From Aureispira sp964404215 (GTDB taxonomy: Bacteria > Bacteroidota > Bacteroidia > Chitinophagales > Saprospiraceae), in assembly GCA_964404215.1 (NCBI GenBank), contig CAYOJF010000009.1, positions 4,798 through 68,797 of the forward strand: DNA of 64,000 nt, written 5' to 3'. A program made the translations under genes and the position numbers. Positions 52,824-61,090 of the stretch are shown one piece after another (position 1 is the stretch's first letter; each line of letters opens with the position of its first letter). Under the pieces are notes generated by a model, which saw only the letters and a list, made by a program, of their open reading frames with translations, did no database searches and had not been told where the DNA came from.

Positions 52824-55800
52824 ATGAAACAAAACGAAAACACAAGCATGCTCCACTGGAATGGAACATCTCAAAAGGAACGCCTGCTGCATGCCCTAGA
52901 GCCAGACTCTATCAAGGTAGACGAACGGTCGGTCTCTGATATGTTGGCTTTCGGAGCCAAGTATGCAGAGTTGGTCAAGTTTTTTGACCAAACGAATAGC
53001 CCTGTAGGAGATTGGTCTGATTTTTTCAAAAATGACTTGAGTGTCTTTTTGGCGACTATCGTATCTACTGACTTGAGCAAGATTGAGCGTCAGCACAACA
53101 AACTCATCATGCTACTAGACAATTCGCCTCGTGCGGAAGAAAAACTAGAAGCATTGGAAGGATTGATGCTTCAGATTTTGGAGTTGGCGAAGCAAATCAA
53201 TGACTGGTATGTACATGCTTTGGAGATGGATAAGCTGGATATTTATCATTCTTCGGAGTTGGAAACAGAACTGGAGGAGTCTATTAAGCAACAGCTAGCA
53301 CACTACTTGACGGATTTGTTAGCCTATCAGGAAGATTTGGGTTTTGTATTTCCTGAAAAATTCAGCGAACATCAAATAAAAGATAATTTCCATGCGATTT
53401 GGTTCCGTGAGCACAAACGTATCGGAGAGAAGAGTATTGATATCAATGATAGCCAAGTAGCGGACAAAATCAAGGACTATACTAAAAAAATACGCGTACA
53501 GTTCCGTACGTTTTATAGTGTAACTTCTTATGTCGTCCAGATTTCTTCTGATTTGTTTGAAGATTCATTAGTACTGAAATCTGATCACAAACCAGATGTA
53601 GCTTTATTTATTTCGTTCTTGCAGATATTCAAAAAACTACAAGAAGAGGCCAATACAGCTACTACCAAGCATTTAGATTTTTATTATTTCAATGTACTAA
53701 AGCAACGCCAAAGAGGACTGGTTCCAGATCAAGCCAATATCTATTTTGATATGGCGAAGCACATCGATAATCACTATCTAGAGCAAGGTACTTTACTCAC
53801 AGCAGGTAAAGACGAAACGGGCAAAGAGCAGCTTTATGTTACTAATCGCCCCATTGAGCTAAACCGTGCCAAAGTAGGAGCTTTGAAAACAGTTTTTGTT
53901 GCCAAAAATACTAAAATTGGTATTGGTAGTTCTTACAAAGTGATTACCAATTTGTATTCTTCAGATGTGGCCAACTCGTTGGATGGCAAAGGTGGTCGTT
54001 TTATCAATGATGAAGAAAATTGGCCTACATTTGGACACGATATATTAGAGTTGCCGAAGAGTAGTCAGCAGATGCAATTTGCTGATTTAGGTTGGGCAAT
54101 ATCAGCACCTATTTTGGCATTAGAAGAAGGACATCGTGTCGTAAATATGCGATTTAAATTTGATCCTACTTCGATGTATACACTCAATTTGCTAATTAAG
54201 GATATTAGTAAAAATGAAAATATATCAAGAGAAGATGCATTCTCTAAGATATTCAAGAATAGTTTAGAAGTACATTTTTCTACTACAGAAGGATGGACGG
54301 AAGCTTATACGGCAGAGGTGTTGCCTCCAGTAGAGTGGGGTAAACCAGAAATTACGATCGTCGCTTCGCTTCGCAATACGGCACCTGCTGTAGTTGGTTA
54401 TAATGCAACTACAATGGGAACAGGGTTTGATACCGAATTTCCTATTGTAAAAATTCTACAACGTTCAGAAGGAGCCTTTTATACTTATTCTTTCTTGAAA
54501 GACTTAGAATTGAAGACGGTTAATTTGGATGTGAATGTAACGGGGATGAAACGTCTAAATGTATCTAGTAATTTAGGTGGATTGGATGCTTCTGTACCTT
54601 TTCAGCCTTTTGGACCTATTCCAGAAGTGGGATCTTTCATGATGGTCGGAAAAGAAGAACTTTTCCGTAAAGAATTAACGGATGTAAGATTCAATATTGA
54701 ATGGCATAATTTGCCAGATGACAAGAAAGGATTACGTGGCTACTACAAGGAGTATGGACTAGGGATCAAAAATGAAGATTACCGTGTGAAAATGACGGCA
54801 CTGACAGGTGGTTATTTTTACCCTACAGATGATGGTAATCCATTAGAATACCCTTTGTTTGAGAAACACCCTGATAACTCACTCAATATTAATCATAAGC
54901 GTAATATTGGAAATATTGATTTGGATGCGTTGAATATCAAGCCAGATCAAAACTTCACGATGCCTGCTGTGTATAATAATGAGACTCAAGCAGGTTTCTT
55001 CAAGTTCGAATTTGCAGGACCAAAAGTAGCCTTTGCACATAAAGAATATGCGAGTATTTATGCAAAAGCAGTTGCTCATAACACTGACCCTAACAAGAAA
55101 GGACCTGAAAAGCCATTGCCTAATCAGCCGTATACGCCAATGATCAGAACCCTGACCATGGATTATTCTGCTACTGCTGAAATTGCAGTATTGTCATTAG
55201 GCAAAATGAATAAAGGAAAAGATACAAAAGAACAATTGTATCATATTCACCCATTTGGTAATCTACGTACCTTCTATCACGGGCGTTCTACTAATTTGTC
55301 TTTATTGCCAAATTATGAAGATGATGCTTATCTATATATTGGATTAGAAAATTTCCGTCCACCAAGTCCCCTTTCTATTTATTTCGAATTGAAAGAAAAT
55401 ATGAACTTGTTTACGGATGCAGAGGCGAAGAAGGGCAAGCCAGAAGTGTTCTGGTCGTATATGGTCAATAACGAATGGCGTACGTTCTCTCAGAATCAGA
55501 TTTTGTCTGATACGACTAATGGGTTCAATAATTCAGGGATTATTGAGCTAGAAGTACCTAGGGATTTGAATAACGATAACAATGTACTACAAGGTGATAT
55601 GCATTGGTTGTGTGTGACGGTGAGAGGTGCCGCTCAGAATATGCCACGTACACTGAAGGTAGCTACACAGGCGGTTAGTGTGACTTGGGTAGATAATGGA
55701 ACAGGAGAAGAACATCTCCAAAAACCATTGGAAGCACATCGGATTCAAAAACTAGCGTCCTCTATTTCGCAAATACGTAAAGTACATCAGCCGTTTCCTT

Positions 55801-56642
55801 CGTTTGGAGGACGAGTAGGAGAAGATAAATTAGCATTCTATACACGTATCAGCGAGCGTTTGAGACATAAAAACAGAGCCGTATCTGCTTGGGATTATGA
55901 GCGTTTGGTATTAGAGCGTTTCAATAATATTCATCAAGTGAAGTGTATTACTCACTTGGGGCACGAGCAACATGTACCAGCAGGAAAAGTAGTCTTGGTA
56001 GTTGTTCCTAAGTTAGATAGCAAAATCAAAGGATACCATTTGCCGATGGTGAATCATACAGTTTTGATGCAAATCAAGGAATATTTGCAGTCATTGGCTT
56101 CACCATTTGTCAATATAGAGGTACGTAACCCAATTTACGAACGAGTTAAAATTACTGCGGGGGTACGTTTCGAAAAAGGAAAAAACAATGGTACATTCTT
56201 GAAAAAATTGAACCAAGACATTATCAAGTTTATGTGTCCTTGGATGGTAGGCGAAGAACGTGAACTAGAACTCGGGGGCTCATTGGTCAAAGATACCGTC
56301 TTAAGTCATATAGAGAAAAAAGATTATGTTGACTTTGTGACCAAATTCTCTGTGGTACAGGTGTTCCCTGAGGAACATGGATTTGATGTAGACGATACGG
56401 CGGTACATTCGACGAATTCTCCTCTAATTACCGCCACAACACCTTGGTCAATTTTGATTCCATTTGAAATGAATCCACTCTACTTCTTAGAGGATGATAC
56501 ATTCCAGATGGCAGATAAAGCATCTATTAGTTCGATGATTATAGATGGTGACTTTGTTATGACAGAGGAAAAAGAGCGTGATTTTGACGACTTTTTGACT
56601 ACTAAACGTAGAAAAAGAGATATTGAAGATGACGAAGAATAA
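52824..56642 (+). CDS. Baseplate J-like protein (gp6-like, Pvc11-like)
   Basis: A 1272-residue major baseplate wedge protein, longer than phage gpJ and of the size seen in eCIS. The first 250 residues are helical (VGDWSDFFKNDLSVFLATIV, DFYYFNVLKQRQRGLVPDQANIYF). Middle parts are beta-rich, with PVEWGKPEITIVASLRNTAPAV. The conserved J-type core is near 1010-1180: FYTRISERLRHKNRAVSAWDYERLVLERFNNIHQVKCITHL, KVVLVVVPKLD and PFVNIEVRNPIYERVKITAGVRF. It ends with a charged tail. Its wedge partner (gp7/Pvc12-like) should follow in known loci but is not in this window. Confidence 0.92.
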   Translation: MKQNENTSMLHWNGTSQKERLLHALEPDSIKVDERSVSDMLAFGAKYAELVKFFDQTNSPVGDWSDFFKNDLSVFLATIVSTDLSKIERQHNKLIMLLDNSPRAEEKLEALEGLMLQILELAKQINDWYVHALEMDKLDIYHSSELETELEESIKQQLAHYLTDLLAYQEDLGFVFPEKFSEHQIKDNFHAIWFREHKRIGEKSIDINDSQVADKIKDYTKKIRVQFRTFYSVTSYVVQISSDLFEDSLVLKSDHKPDVALFISFLQIFKKLQEEANTATTKHLDFYYFNVLKQRQRGLVPDQANIYFDMAKHIDNHYLEQGTLLTAGKDETGKEQLYVTNRPIELNRAKVGALKTVFVAKNTKIGIGSSYKVITNLYSSDVANSLDGKGGRFINDEENWPTFGHDILELPKSSQQMQFADLGWAISAPILALEEGHRVVNMRFKFDPTSMYTLNLLIKDISKNENISREDAFSKIFKNSLEVHFSTTEGWTEAYTAEVLPPVEWGKPEITIVASLRNTAPAVVGYNATTMGTGFDTEFPIVKILQRSEGAFYTYSFLKDLELKTVNLDVNVTGMKRLNVSSNLGGLDASVPFQPFGPIPEVGSFMMVGKEELFRKELTDVRFNIEWHNLPDDKKGLRGYYKEYGLGIKNEDYRVKMTALTGGYFYPTDDGNPLEYPLFEKHPDNSLNINHKRNIGNIDLDALNIKPDQNFTMPAVYNNETQAGFFKFEFAGPKVAFAHKEYASIYAKAVAHNTDPNKKGPEKPLPNQPYTPMIRTLTMDYSATAEIAVLSLGKMNKGKDTKEQLYHIHPFGNLRTFYHGRSTNLSLLPNYEDDAYLYIGLENFRPPSPLSIYFELKENMNLFTDAEAKKGKPEVFWSYMVNNEWRTFSQNQILSDTTNGFNNSGIIELEVPRDLNNDNNVLQGDMHWLCVTVRGAAQNMPRTLKVATQAVSVTWVDNGTGEEHLQKPLEAHRIQKLASSISQIRKVHQPFPSFGGRVGEDKLAFYTRISERLRHKNRAVSAWDYERLVLERFNNIHQVKCITHLGHEQHVPAGKVVLVVVPKLDSKIKGYHLPMVNHTVLMQIKEYLQSLASPFVNIEVRNPIYERVKITAGVRFEKGKNNGTFLKKLNQDIIKFMCPWMVGEERELELGGSLVKDTVLSHIEKKDYVDFVTKFSVVQVFPEEHGFDVDDTAVHSTNSPLITATTPWSILIPFEMNPLYFLEDDTFQMADKASISSMIIDGDFVMTEEKERDFDDFLTTKRRKRDIEDDEE

Positions 56643-56898
56643 ACATTTATTCTCATAGCTATACGAATGGTCTAGAAGTAGTACAAATCAGTACTGTTTT
56701 TAGACCATTTTTTGTAAATATCAGTTGGATTGCATCAGGATACTAAGGTGTTTTTGGAGCAACTTACATTGGAGTAATAAAAAACAGTTTAGCTACCAAT
56801 AAAAAAATAACGAAAATTGTTTATATTTAAGCTAAAGAAGGGCACTCTTCTAGAGTAGACCTATGATACTATATGCCTCTAAAAATATCAAAGATACT

Positions 56899-57678
56899 AT
56901 GACTTTATTAACTAGAACAACCCTTAAGAACCTATTTAAAAGAGGTTCTGTGCCTTCAGAAGTGAATTTTTCGGATTTGATTGATTCTACAGTCAATAAA
57001 GTAGATGATGGATTTGCCCAAAGCCAAGAACATGGATTGATGTTGGCTCCACAAGGGAAGAATCGTAAGATGTTAAGTTTCTTTGAGTCGATTCGTGATC
57101 CTAATTCTAGTTTTAGTCTGTCATTGAATCCTGATAGAAGTACCAAAGGAGTAAGCTTGGATGATAGTGAGAATAATTCTATACTTTTTCTGAAAGATGA
57201 TGGAAATGTAGGTTTAGGAACCACCAATCCTAGATTCAAACTAGAAGTAGCTGGTATGGCTGGTATGGCTGGTCGTGTGGGAACTTATGCTTCTGGTCAG
57301 GTCAAAGCGAATGGAGAATGGCAAACGATTCTTTCTAATCTGGAAGGGTTGACAGCTTTTGAGATTGTGGCTCAGGCGGCAGGTCCAGAAAATAGAGGGA
57401 AATATGCAATGACCTATGCGATTGCTTTGTGTAATTATGGCAATGGAAAAATACAGCAAGTCAAATCAACTTATTCTAGAATTTTGGGACCATTATTTCA
57501 TCGTATTTCTTTCCGTTGGATGGGCGATGAGTATGGGTACAAATTGCAAGTGAAAACTACACAAAACTATGGTTTCCAAGATGAAAAAGGAGCCAAAGCT
57601 TGTCAAATAAAATATTATATCTCTAAACTATGGGATGAGGACATGCATAAAGCAGTTTCTAAGAGTAGTAGAGATTAA
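56899..57678 (+). CDS. Tail-fibre-like protein of the eCIS baseplate block
   Basis: A protein of 259 residues from the ATG at 56899 (MTLLTRTTLKNLFKRGSVPSEVNFSDLI), which looks the natural start; 12 more codons are open above. The N-terminal part (1-90) probably fixes it to the particle. NVGLGTTNPRFKLEVAG near 105-125 is the repeat seen in many phage fibre proteins, followed by a short MAGMAGR duplication (a 9-bp repeat in the DNA). The C-terminal globular domain (about 140-255) contains FEIVAQAAGPENRGKYAMTYAIALCNYG and HRISFRWMGDEYGYKLQVKTTQNYG and may bind a target. Last gene of block 2, 256 bp after the J gene. Host-recognition role is inferred from layout. Confidence 0.75.
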   Translation: MTLLTRTTLKNLFKRGSVPSEVNFSDLIDSTVNKVDDGFAQSQEHGLMLAPQGKNRKMLSFFESIRDPNSSFSLSLNPDRSTKGVSLDDSENNSILFLKDDGNVGLGTTNPRFKLEVAGMAGMAGRVGTYASGQVKANGEWQTILSNLEGLTAFEIVAQAAGPENRGKYAMTYAIALCNYGNGKIQQVKSTYSRILGPLFHRISFRWMGDEYGYKLQVKTTQNYGFQDEKGAKACQIKYYISKLWDEDMHKAVSKSSRD

Positions 57679-57720
57679 ATCTTAAACATGCTCTTATTAC
57701 TTATTCTGAGTAAATATATC

Positions 57721-57759
57721 AAAATCTCCTTTTTGTCTAGTACAGAAAGGAGATTTTTT
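57721..57759 (+). terminator. Rho-independent terminator of eCIS block 2
   Basis: A 12-bp stem AAAATCTCCTTT/AAAGGAGATTTT (57721-57732 and 57746-57757) ends in a six-T run (57754-57759). It comes 42 bp after the tail-fibre gene. The T run is shared with the -7 box of the next gene. A lone TAAACATGCTCT at 57683-57694, like an end of the MITE-like repeats, lies just before it. Confidence 0.88.
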
Positions 57760-57766
57760 ATCTTTG
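57733..57766 (+). promoter_or_regulatory. Candidate promoter for the S46 peptidase
   Basis: TTG at 57733-57735 and TATCTTTG at 57759-57766 fit the Bacteroidota TTG...TAnnTTTG pattern with a 23-nt spacer, at the long end of the usual range. The -7 box begins in the T run of the preceding terminator. The gene starts 41 bp after the -7 box. Confidence 0.6.
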
Positions 57767-57807
57767 TAAGAGTTGCTTATTTATTATAACAATAAAAAAA
57801 TAGAATC

Positions 57808-59937
57808 ATGAAAAAGAGCTTACTATTGGTAGTAGCATTTTGGTGTATTTCAGTCTCTGCTTGGGCAGTAGAAGGAATGTGGATACCATCATTAATAGAT
57901 ATGTTTCATTCGGATATGGAAACTTATGGTCTGAAATTGAAGCCAGAGGAAATTTATTCGACCAATCAATCTAGTCTGAAAGATGCTATTGTACAATTTA
58001 ATGGAGGTTGTACGGCTGAAATTGTATCGGACAAAGGATTGTTGTTGACGAATCATCACTGTGGATTTGATGCGATTCAGAAACAGTCTTCATTAGAGAA
58101 TGATTATCTCAAAAATGGTTTTTGGGCAAAAGATCAAGCGAGTGAATTGGCTTGCCCTTGGTTGAGAGTAACTTTTGTCAAAGAAATTATAGATGTGACT
58201 AAGGAAGTAACAGCAGGTGTAGACATGACTGGAGATAAGACGACCCAGATGAAAGCAATCCGAGCGAATATTGGTAAACTGGAAGCAAGTCGAAATGTAG
58301 GTAATATCAAGGCGAAGATTAAGCCATTCAATAAAGGAAACCAGTATTATATGTTGGTGACCGAGGACTATAACGACATTCGTTTAGTAGGAGCACCTCC
58401 CTCTGCTATTGGTAAATATGGGGGAGATACGGATAACTGGGTGTGGCCTAGACATACAGGAGATTTTGCTGTATTTCGTATTTATGCGAATAGTAACAAT
58501 GAATCAGCGAAGTATGACAAGTCGAATGTAGTGTATAAGCCAAAACACTTTTTGCCAATCAGTATGAAAGACAAAAAAGAAGGTGATTTTACGATGGTGT
58601 ATGGTTTTCCAGGAACAACTGACCAGCATTACAGCACGAATAAGTTGGATTTCTACATGAAAAAAGAACGACCTGCTCGCATCAAAATGCGTCAAACTAG
58701 TTTGGATATCATTAAGCCAGCTATGAATAATAGCGACCAAATTCGTATTCAATACGCCTCAAAACAAGCTAGAATAGCCAATGCTTGGAAAAAATGGATT
58801 GGACAACTAGGAGGACTGAGAGAACTGAATGCATTGGATAAAAAAGCAGCATGGGAAGCAAAGTATGTTAAACAATCTAAACTAAAGCCTGAGTGGGCAA
58901 AGTATGGTCAGGTGATTAAAGAATTAAATGATCTTCAAGCTGCGAACGAAAAATATGAATTTGCAAGAGCATTGTTTATTGAGTATTTCTTTGTTGGACC
59001 TGAATTCTTGCGTTTTGCATACAACTTTGATGAATTGGCTAATAATTACGAGGAGTTAGAGAAAGAAGGCAAAGTAACTGAATTGGCAGAAGCACTACAA
59101 CGTACAGCTGATGGATTTTACAAAAACTATAATCACGAAGTAGATTATGATATATACAAAGCATTGACACCTTTGTACATTGAGTATATTGACAATGGAT
59201 TGTTACCAAAGGATTTTGCCGCTAATTGGGCAAAAACAGGAGAAAAAATCTTTGATTGTTCGATTATTATGAATCCTGCCAAACTCAAAGCATTGTTATC
59301 TAAGCCGAATAAAGGAATGGCTAAAAAACTACAGAAGGATCCTGCATTGAAGTTAGCAGCAGCTTTGTATGAATCTTATAGTGTCAATATTAGGGAAGGT
59401 TACAGTAATTTCTCTAGAGCAGAGCAGGGCTTGATGACTACTTATGTTGGTGGAGTTTTAGAAATGTTTCCAGAAAAGAAAACTTGGGCAGATGCAAACT
59501 CTACTATGCGTATTGCTTATGGTCGACTAGAAGGATCGGCACCTGTAGATGGAATGAAATATGAGCATTATACCACCATAGACGGTATTATGCAGAAGTA
59601 TAATCCAGGAAATCCAGATTTTGAATTAACGGATCGTTTCTTGAAATTGTATAAAGAAGGCGATTTTGGACCTTATACACAAGATGGAGAGTTGTGGGTT
59701 TGTTTTACAGCGTCTAATCATACGACTGGAGGAAACTCAGGAAGCCCTGTCATTGATGCAGAGGGACGATTGATGGGAATCAATTTTGATAGAAGCTGGG
59801 AGAGTACCATGAGTGACTTTATGTTTGATTCTTCTCGTTGTCGCAATATTGCAGTAGATATTCGTTATGTCCTTTGGGTAATTGACAAATATGGAGAAGC
59901 AGGGTATTTGGTAGAGGAAATGAAGTTGGAGAAATAG
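57808..59937 (+). CDS. S46 family dipeptidyl-peptidase, DPP11-like
   Basis: This 709-residue exported serine peptidase removes dipeptides from peptide N-termini in the periplasm. After the signal peptide (to about residue 20) come VEGMWIPSL, the catalytic His in TNHHCGFDAIQ (81-91), the catalytic Asp region YGGDTDNWVWPRHTGDF and the nucleophile Ser in GGNSGSP (S644). In this family the residue 18 after the Ser decides specificity: Gly gives DPP7 type, Arg gives DPP11 type (Asp/Glu at P1). Here it is Arg (R662, in NFDRSWE), so Asp/Glu-specific DPP11-like is predicted. The length is usual for the family. It has its own promoter and terminator and no clear link to the eCIS. Confidence 0.93.
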   Translation: MKKSLLLVVAFWCISVSAWAVEGMWIPSLIDMFHSDMETYGLKLKPEEIYSTNQSSLKDAIVQFNGGCTAEIVSDKGLLLTNHHCGFDAIQKQSSLENDYLKNGFWAKDQASELACPWLRVTFVKEIIDVTKEVTAGVDMTGDKTTQMKAIRANIGKLEASRNVGNIKAKIKPFNKGNQYYMLVTEDYNDIRLVGAPPSAIGKYGGDTDNWVWPRHTGDFAVFRIYANSNNESAKYDKSNVVYKPKHFLPISMKDKKEGDFTMVYGFPGTTDQHYSTNKLDFYMKKERPARIKMRQTSLDIIKPAMNNSDQIRIQYASKQARIANAWKKWIGQLGGLRELNALDKKAAWEAKYVKQSKLKPEWAKYGQVIKELNDLQAANEKYEFARALFIEYFFVGPEFLRFAYNFDELANNYEELEKEGKVTELAEALQRTADGFYKNYNHEVDYDIYKALTPLYIEYIDNGLLPKDFAANWAKTGEKIFDCSIIMNPAKLKALLSKPNKGMAKKLQKDPALKLAAALYESYSVNIREGYSNFSRAEQGLMTTYVGGVLEMFPEKKTWADANSTMRIAYGRLEGSAPVDGMKYEHYTTIDGIMQKYNPGNPDFELTDRFLKLYKEGDFGPYTQDGELWVCFTASNHTTGGNSGSPVIDAEGRLMGINFDRSWESTMSDFMFDSSRCRNIAVDIRYVLWVIDKYGEAGYLVEEMKLEK

Positions 59938-59950
59938 GCTCTACAAAAAG

Positions 59951-59984
59951 AACAGAAGAGATACTCTAAGAGATCTCTTCTGTT
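59951..59984. terminator. Bidirectional hairpin terminator
   Basis: The 11-bp arms AACAGAAGAGA (59951-59961) and its complement (59974-59984) have a 12-nt loop. A and T runs lie on both sides. It separates the convergent S46 peptidase gene and the 361-residue membrane-protein gene. Confidence 0.8.
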
Positions 59985-59989
59985 TTCTA

Positions 59990-61075
59990 TTATTCTTCTT
60001 TATTTTCGACCTCTTCTCCATCTATATAGATTTTAGCTTTGTAGTAGGCGGCAGCTTGGTATAGTATAGCTTGGTGCAATGGGTACAATGTTATTCTTGC
60101 TCTGTTAGCTCCTCCTCCAATTTCAAAAATAAACTTTCCGTTGTGGAGGGTATTGTAATGCACTTCCATTGGTAGATTGGTGTCAAAGGAGAGTACCTCC
60201 TCTTTTTTCCAGCGATGATGGATGATTATTTGGTCAGGTAAGAACGAAAATTGCTCGTCAGTAAATCCTGTCCAGAGCAAACGAAAGAAATAGTCGTGTC
60301 TAATCACATAACGAAAAGAATAAATACTTAGGGTTGATAGAATAAATAGCTGTAGGACATTCCAAAGGAATCCATCGAAGGTAGACATATTCAAAATCGC
60401 CTCCAAATTGGGAATAGAAATAACGATACCATGCAGAACGACTGTAAGAAGTAGGAGCAGGCTACTAGTGTATAGAAATAGCATGACAGGGTTGTACCGT
60501 AATTTTGCATGATTGGGATACTGTACCCAGTCCAGTACTAGTGGCTCGCCAATCAGGATATAGCTAATCATCTCTATATCATGATATTTGGCGATAGCAT
60601 CTACTGCACTAAAATTAAACACCATACTTCTGCGTACAATAGGATCTAGCTGTCCATTATTGCCTACGCCCCATACACTGGTCCAAGAAGTGCCAAATAT
60701 TTCATAATAATAGACTAGAATCGTATCGTAATTGAAATCAAAGACCTCATCTACTTTGTTTGGGGCTTTATGTCTAAGCGTCACTAATTTGGATAAAAAT
60801 ACAATATCTCTATAGGAGATTTTTCTATGTTGGGCTAGTCGTCCACTAATCATACCAGGGGTGAAAACATGGAGGCAGAGGACTATTAGCGTCATAAAAA
60901 CCTGAGCGGTGGGGTCTGTAAAGTGTATGAGAGCAATGAAAGTCCAAACACCTACCCATACTAGACTACATCCACTAGTTAGCCCCGCTTCAATGGGGCC
61001 TTCTGTGACTAATGTATAGGCTCCTTCTTCGGTTTCTAATTGCCCTTCTTCTAATAAATTATTCTTATCGCTCAT
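59990..61075 (-). CDS. Multi-pass membrane protein, third gene of right eCIS-flanking set
   Basis: I do not recognise this 361-residue protein. It has about four to five hydrophobic helices: two near residues 33-75 (CSLVWVGVWTFIALIHF, FMTLIVLCLHVFTPGMI) and two or three near 200-265 (LFLYTSSLLLLLTVVLHGIVI, LFILSTLSIYSFRYVI). Soluble parts lie in between and at the end. It is the last gene of a three-gene minus-strand set, 15 bp after the stop of the 564-residue gene. It might protect the producing cell or serve as membrane partner for the other two, which is only a guess from position. Confidence 0.65.
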   Translation of the reverse strand: MSDKNNLLEEGQLETEEGAYTLVTEGPIEAGLTSGCSLVWVGVWTFIALIHFTDPTAQVFMTLIVLCLHVFTPGMISGRLAQHRKISYRDIVFLSKLVTLRHKAPNKVDEVFDFNYDTILVYYYEIFGTSWTSVWGVGNNGQLDPIVRRSMVFNFSAVDAIAKYHDIEMISYILIGEPLVLDWVQYPNHAKLRYNPVMLFLYTSSLLLLLTVVLHGIVISIPNLEAILNMSTFDGFLWNVLQLFILSTLSIYSFRYVIRHDYFFRLLWTGFTDEQFSFLPDQIIIHHRWKKEEVLSFDTNLPMEVHYNTLHNGKFIFEIGGGANRARITLYPLHQAILYQAAAYYKAKIYIDGEEVENKEE

Positions 61076-61090
61076 GATAGTTTGGGGACT

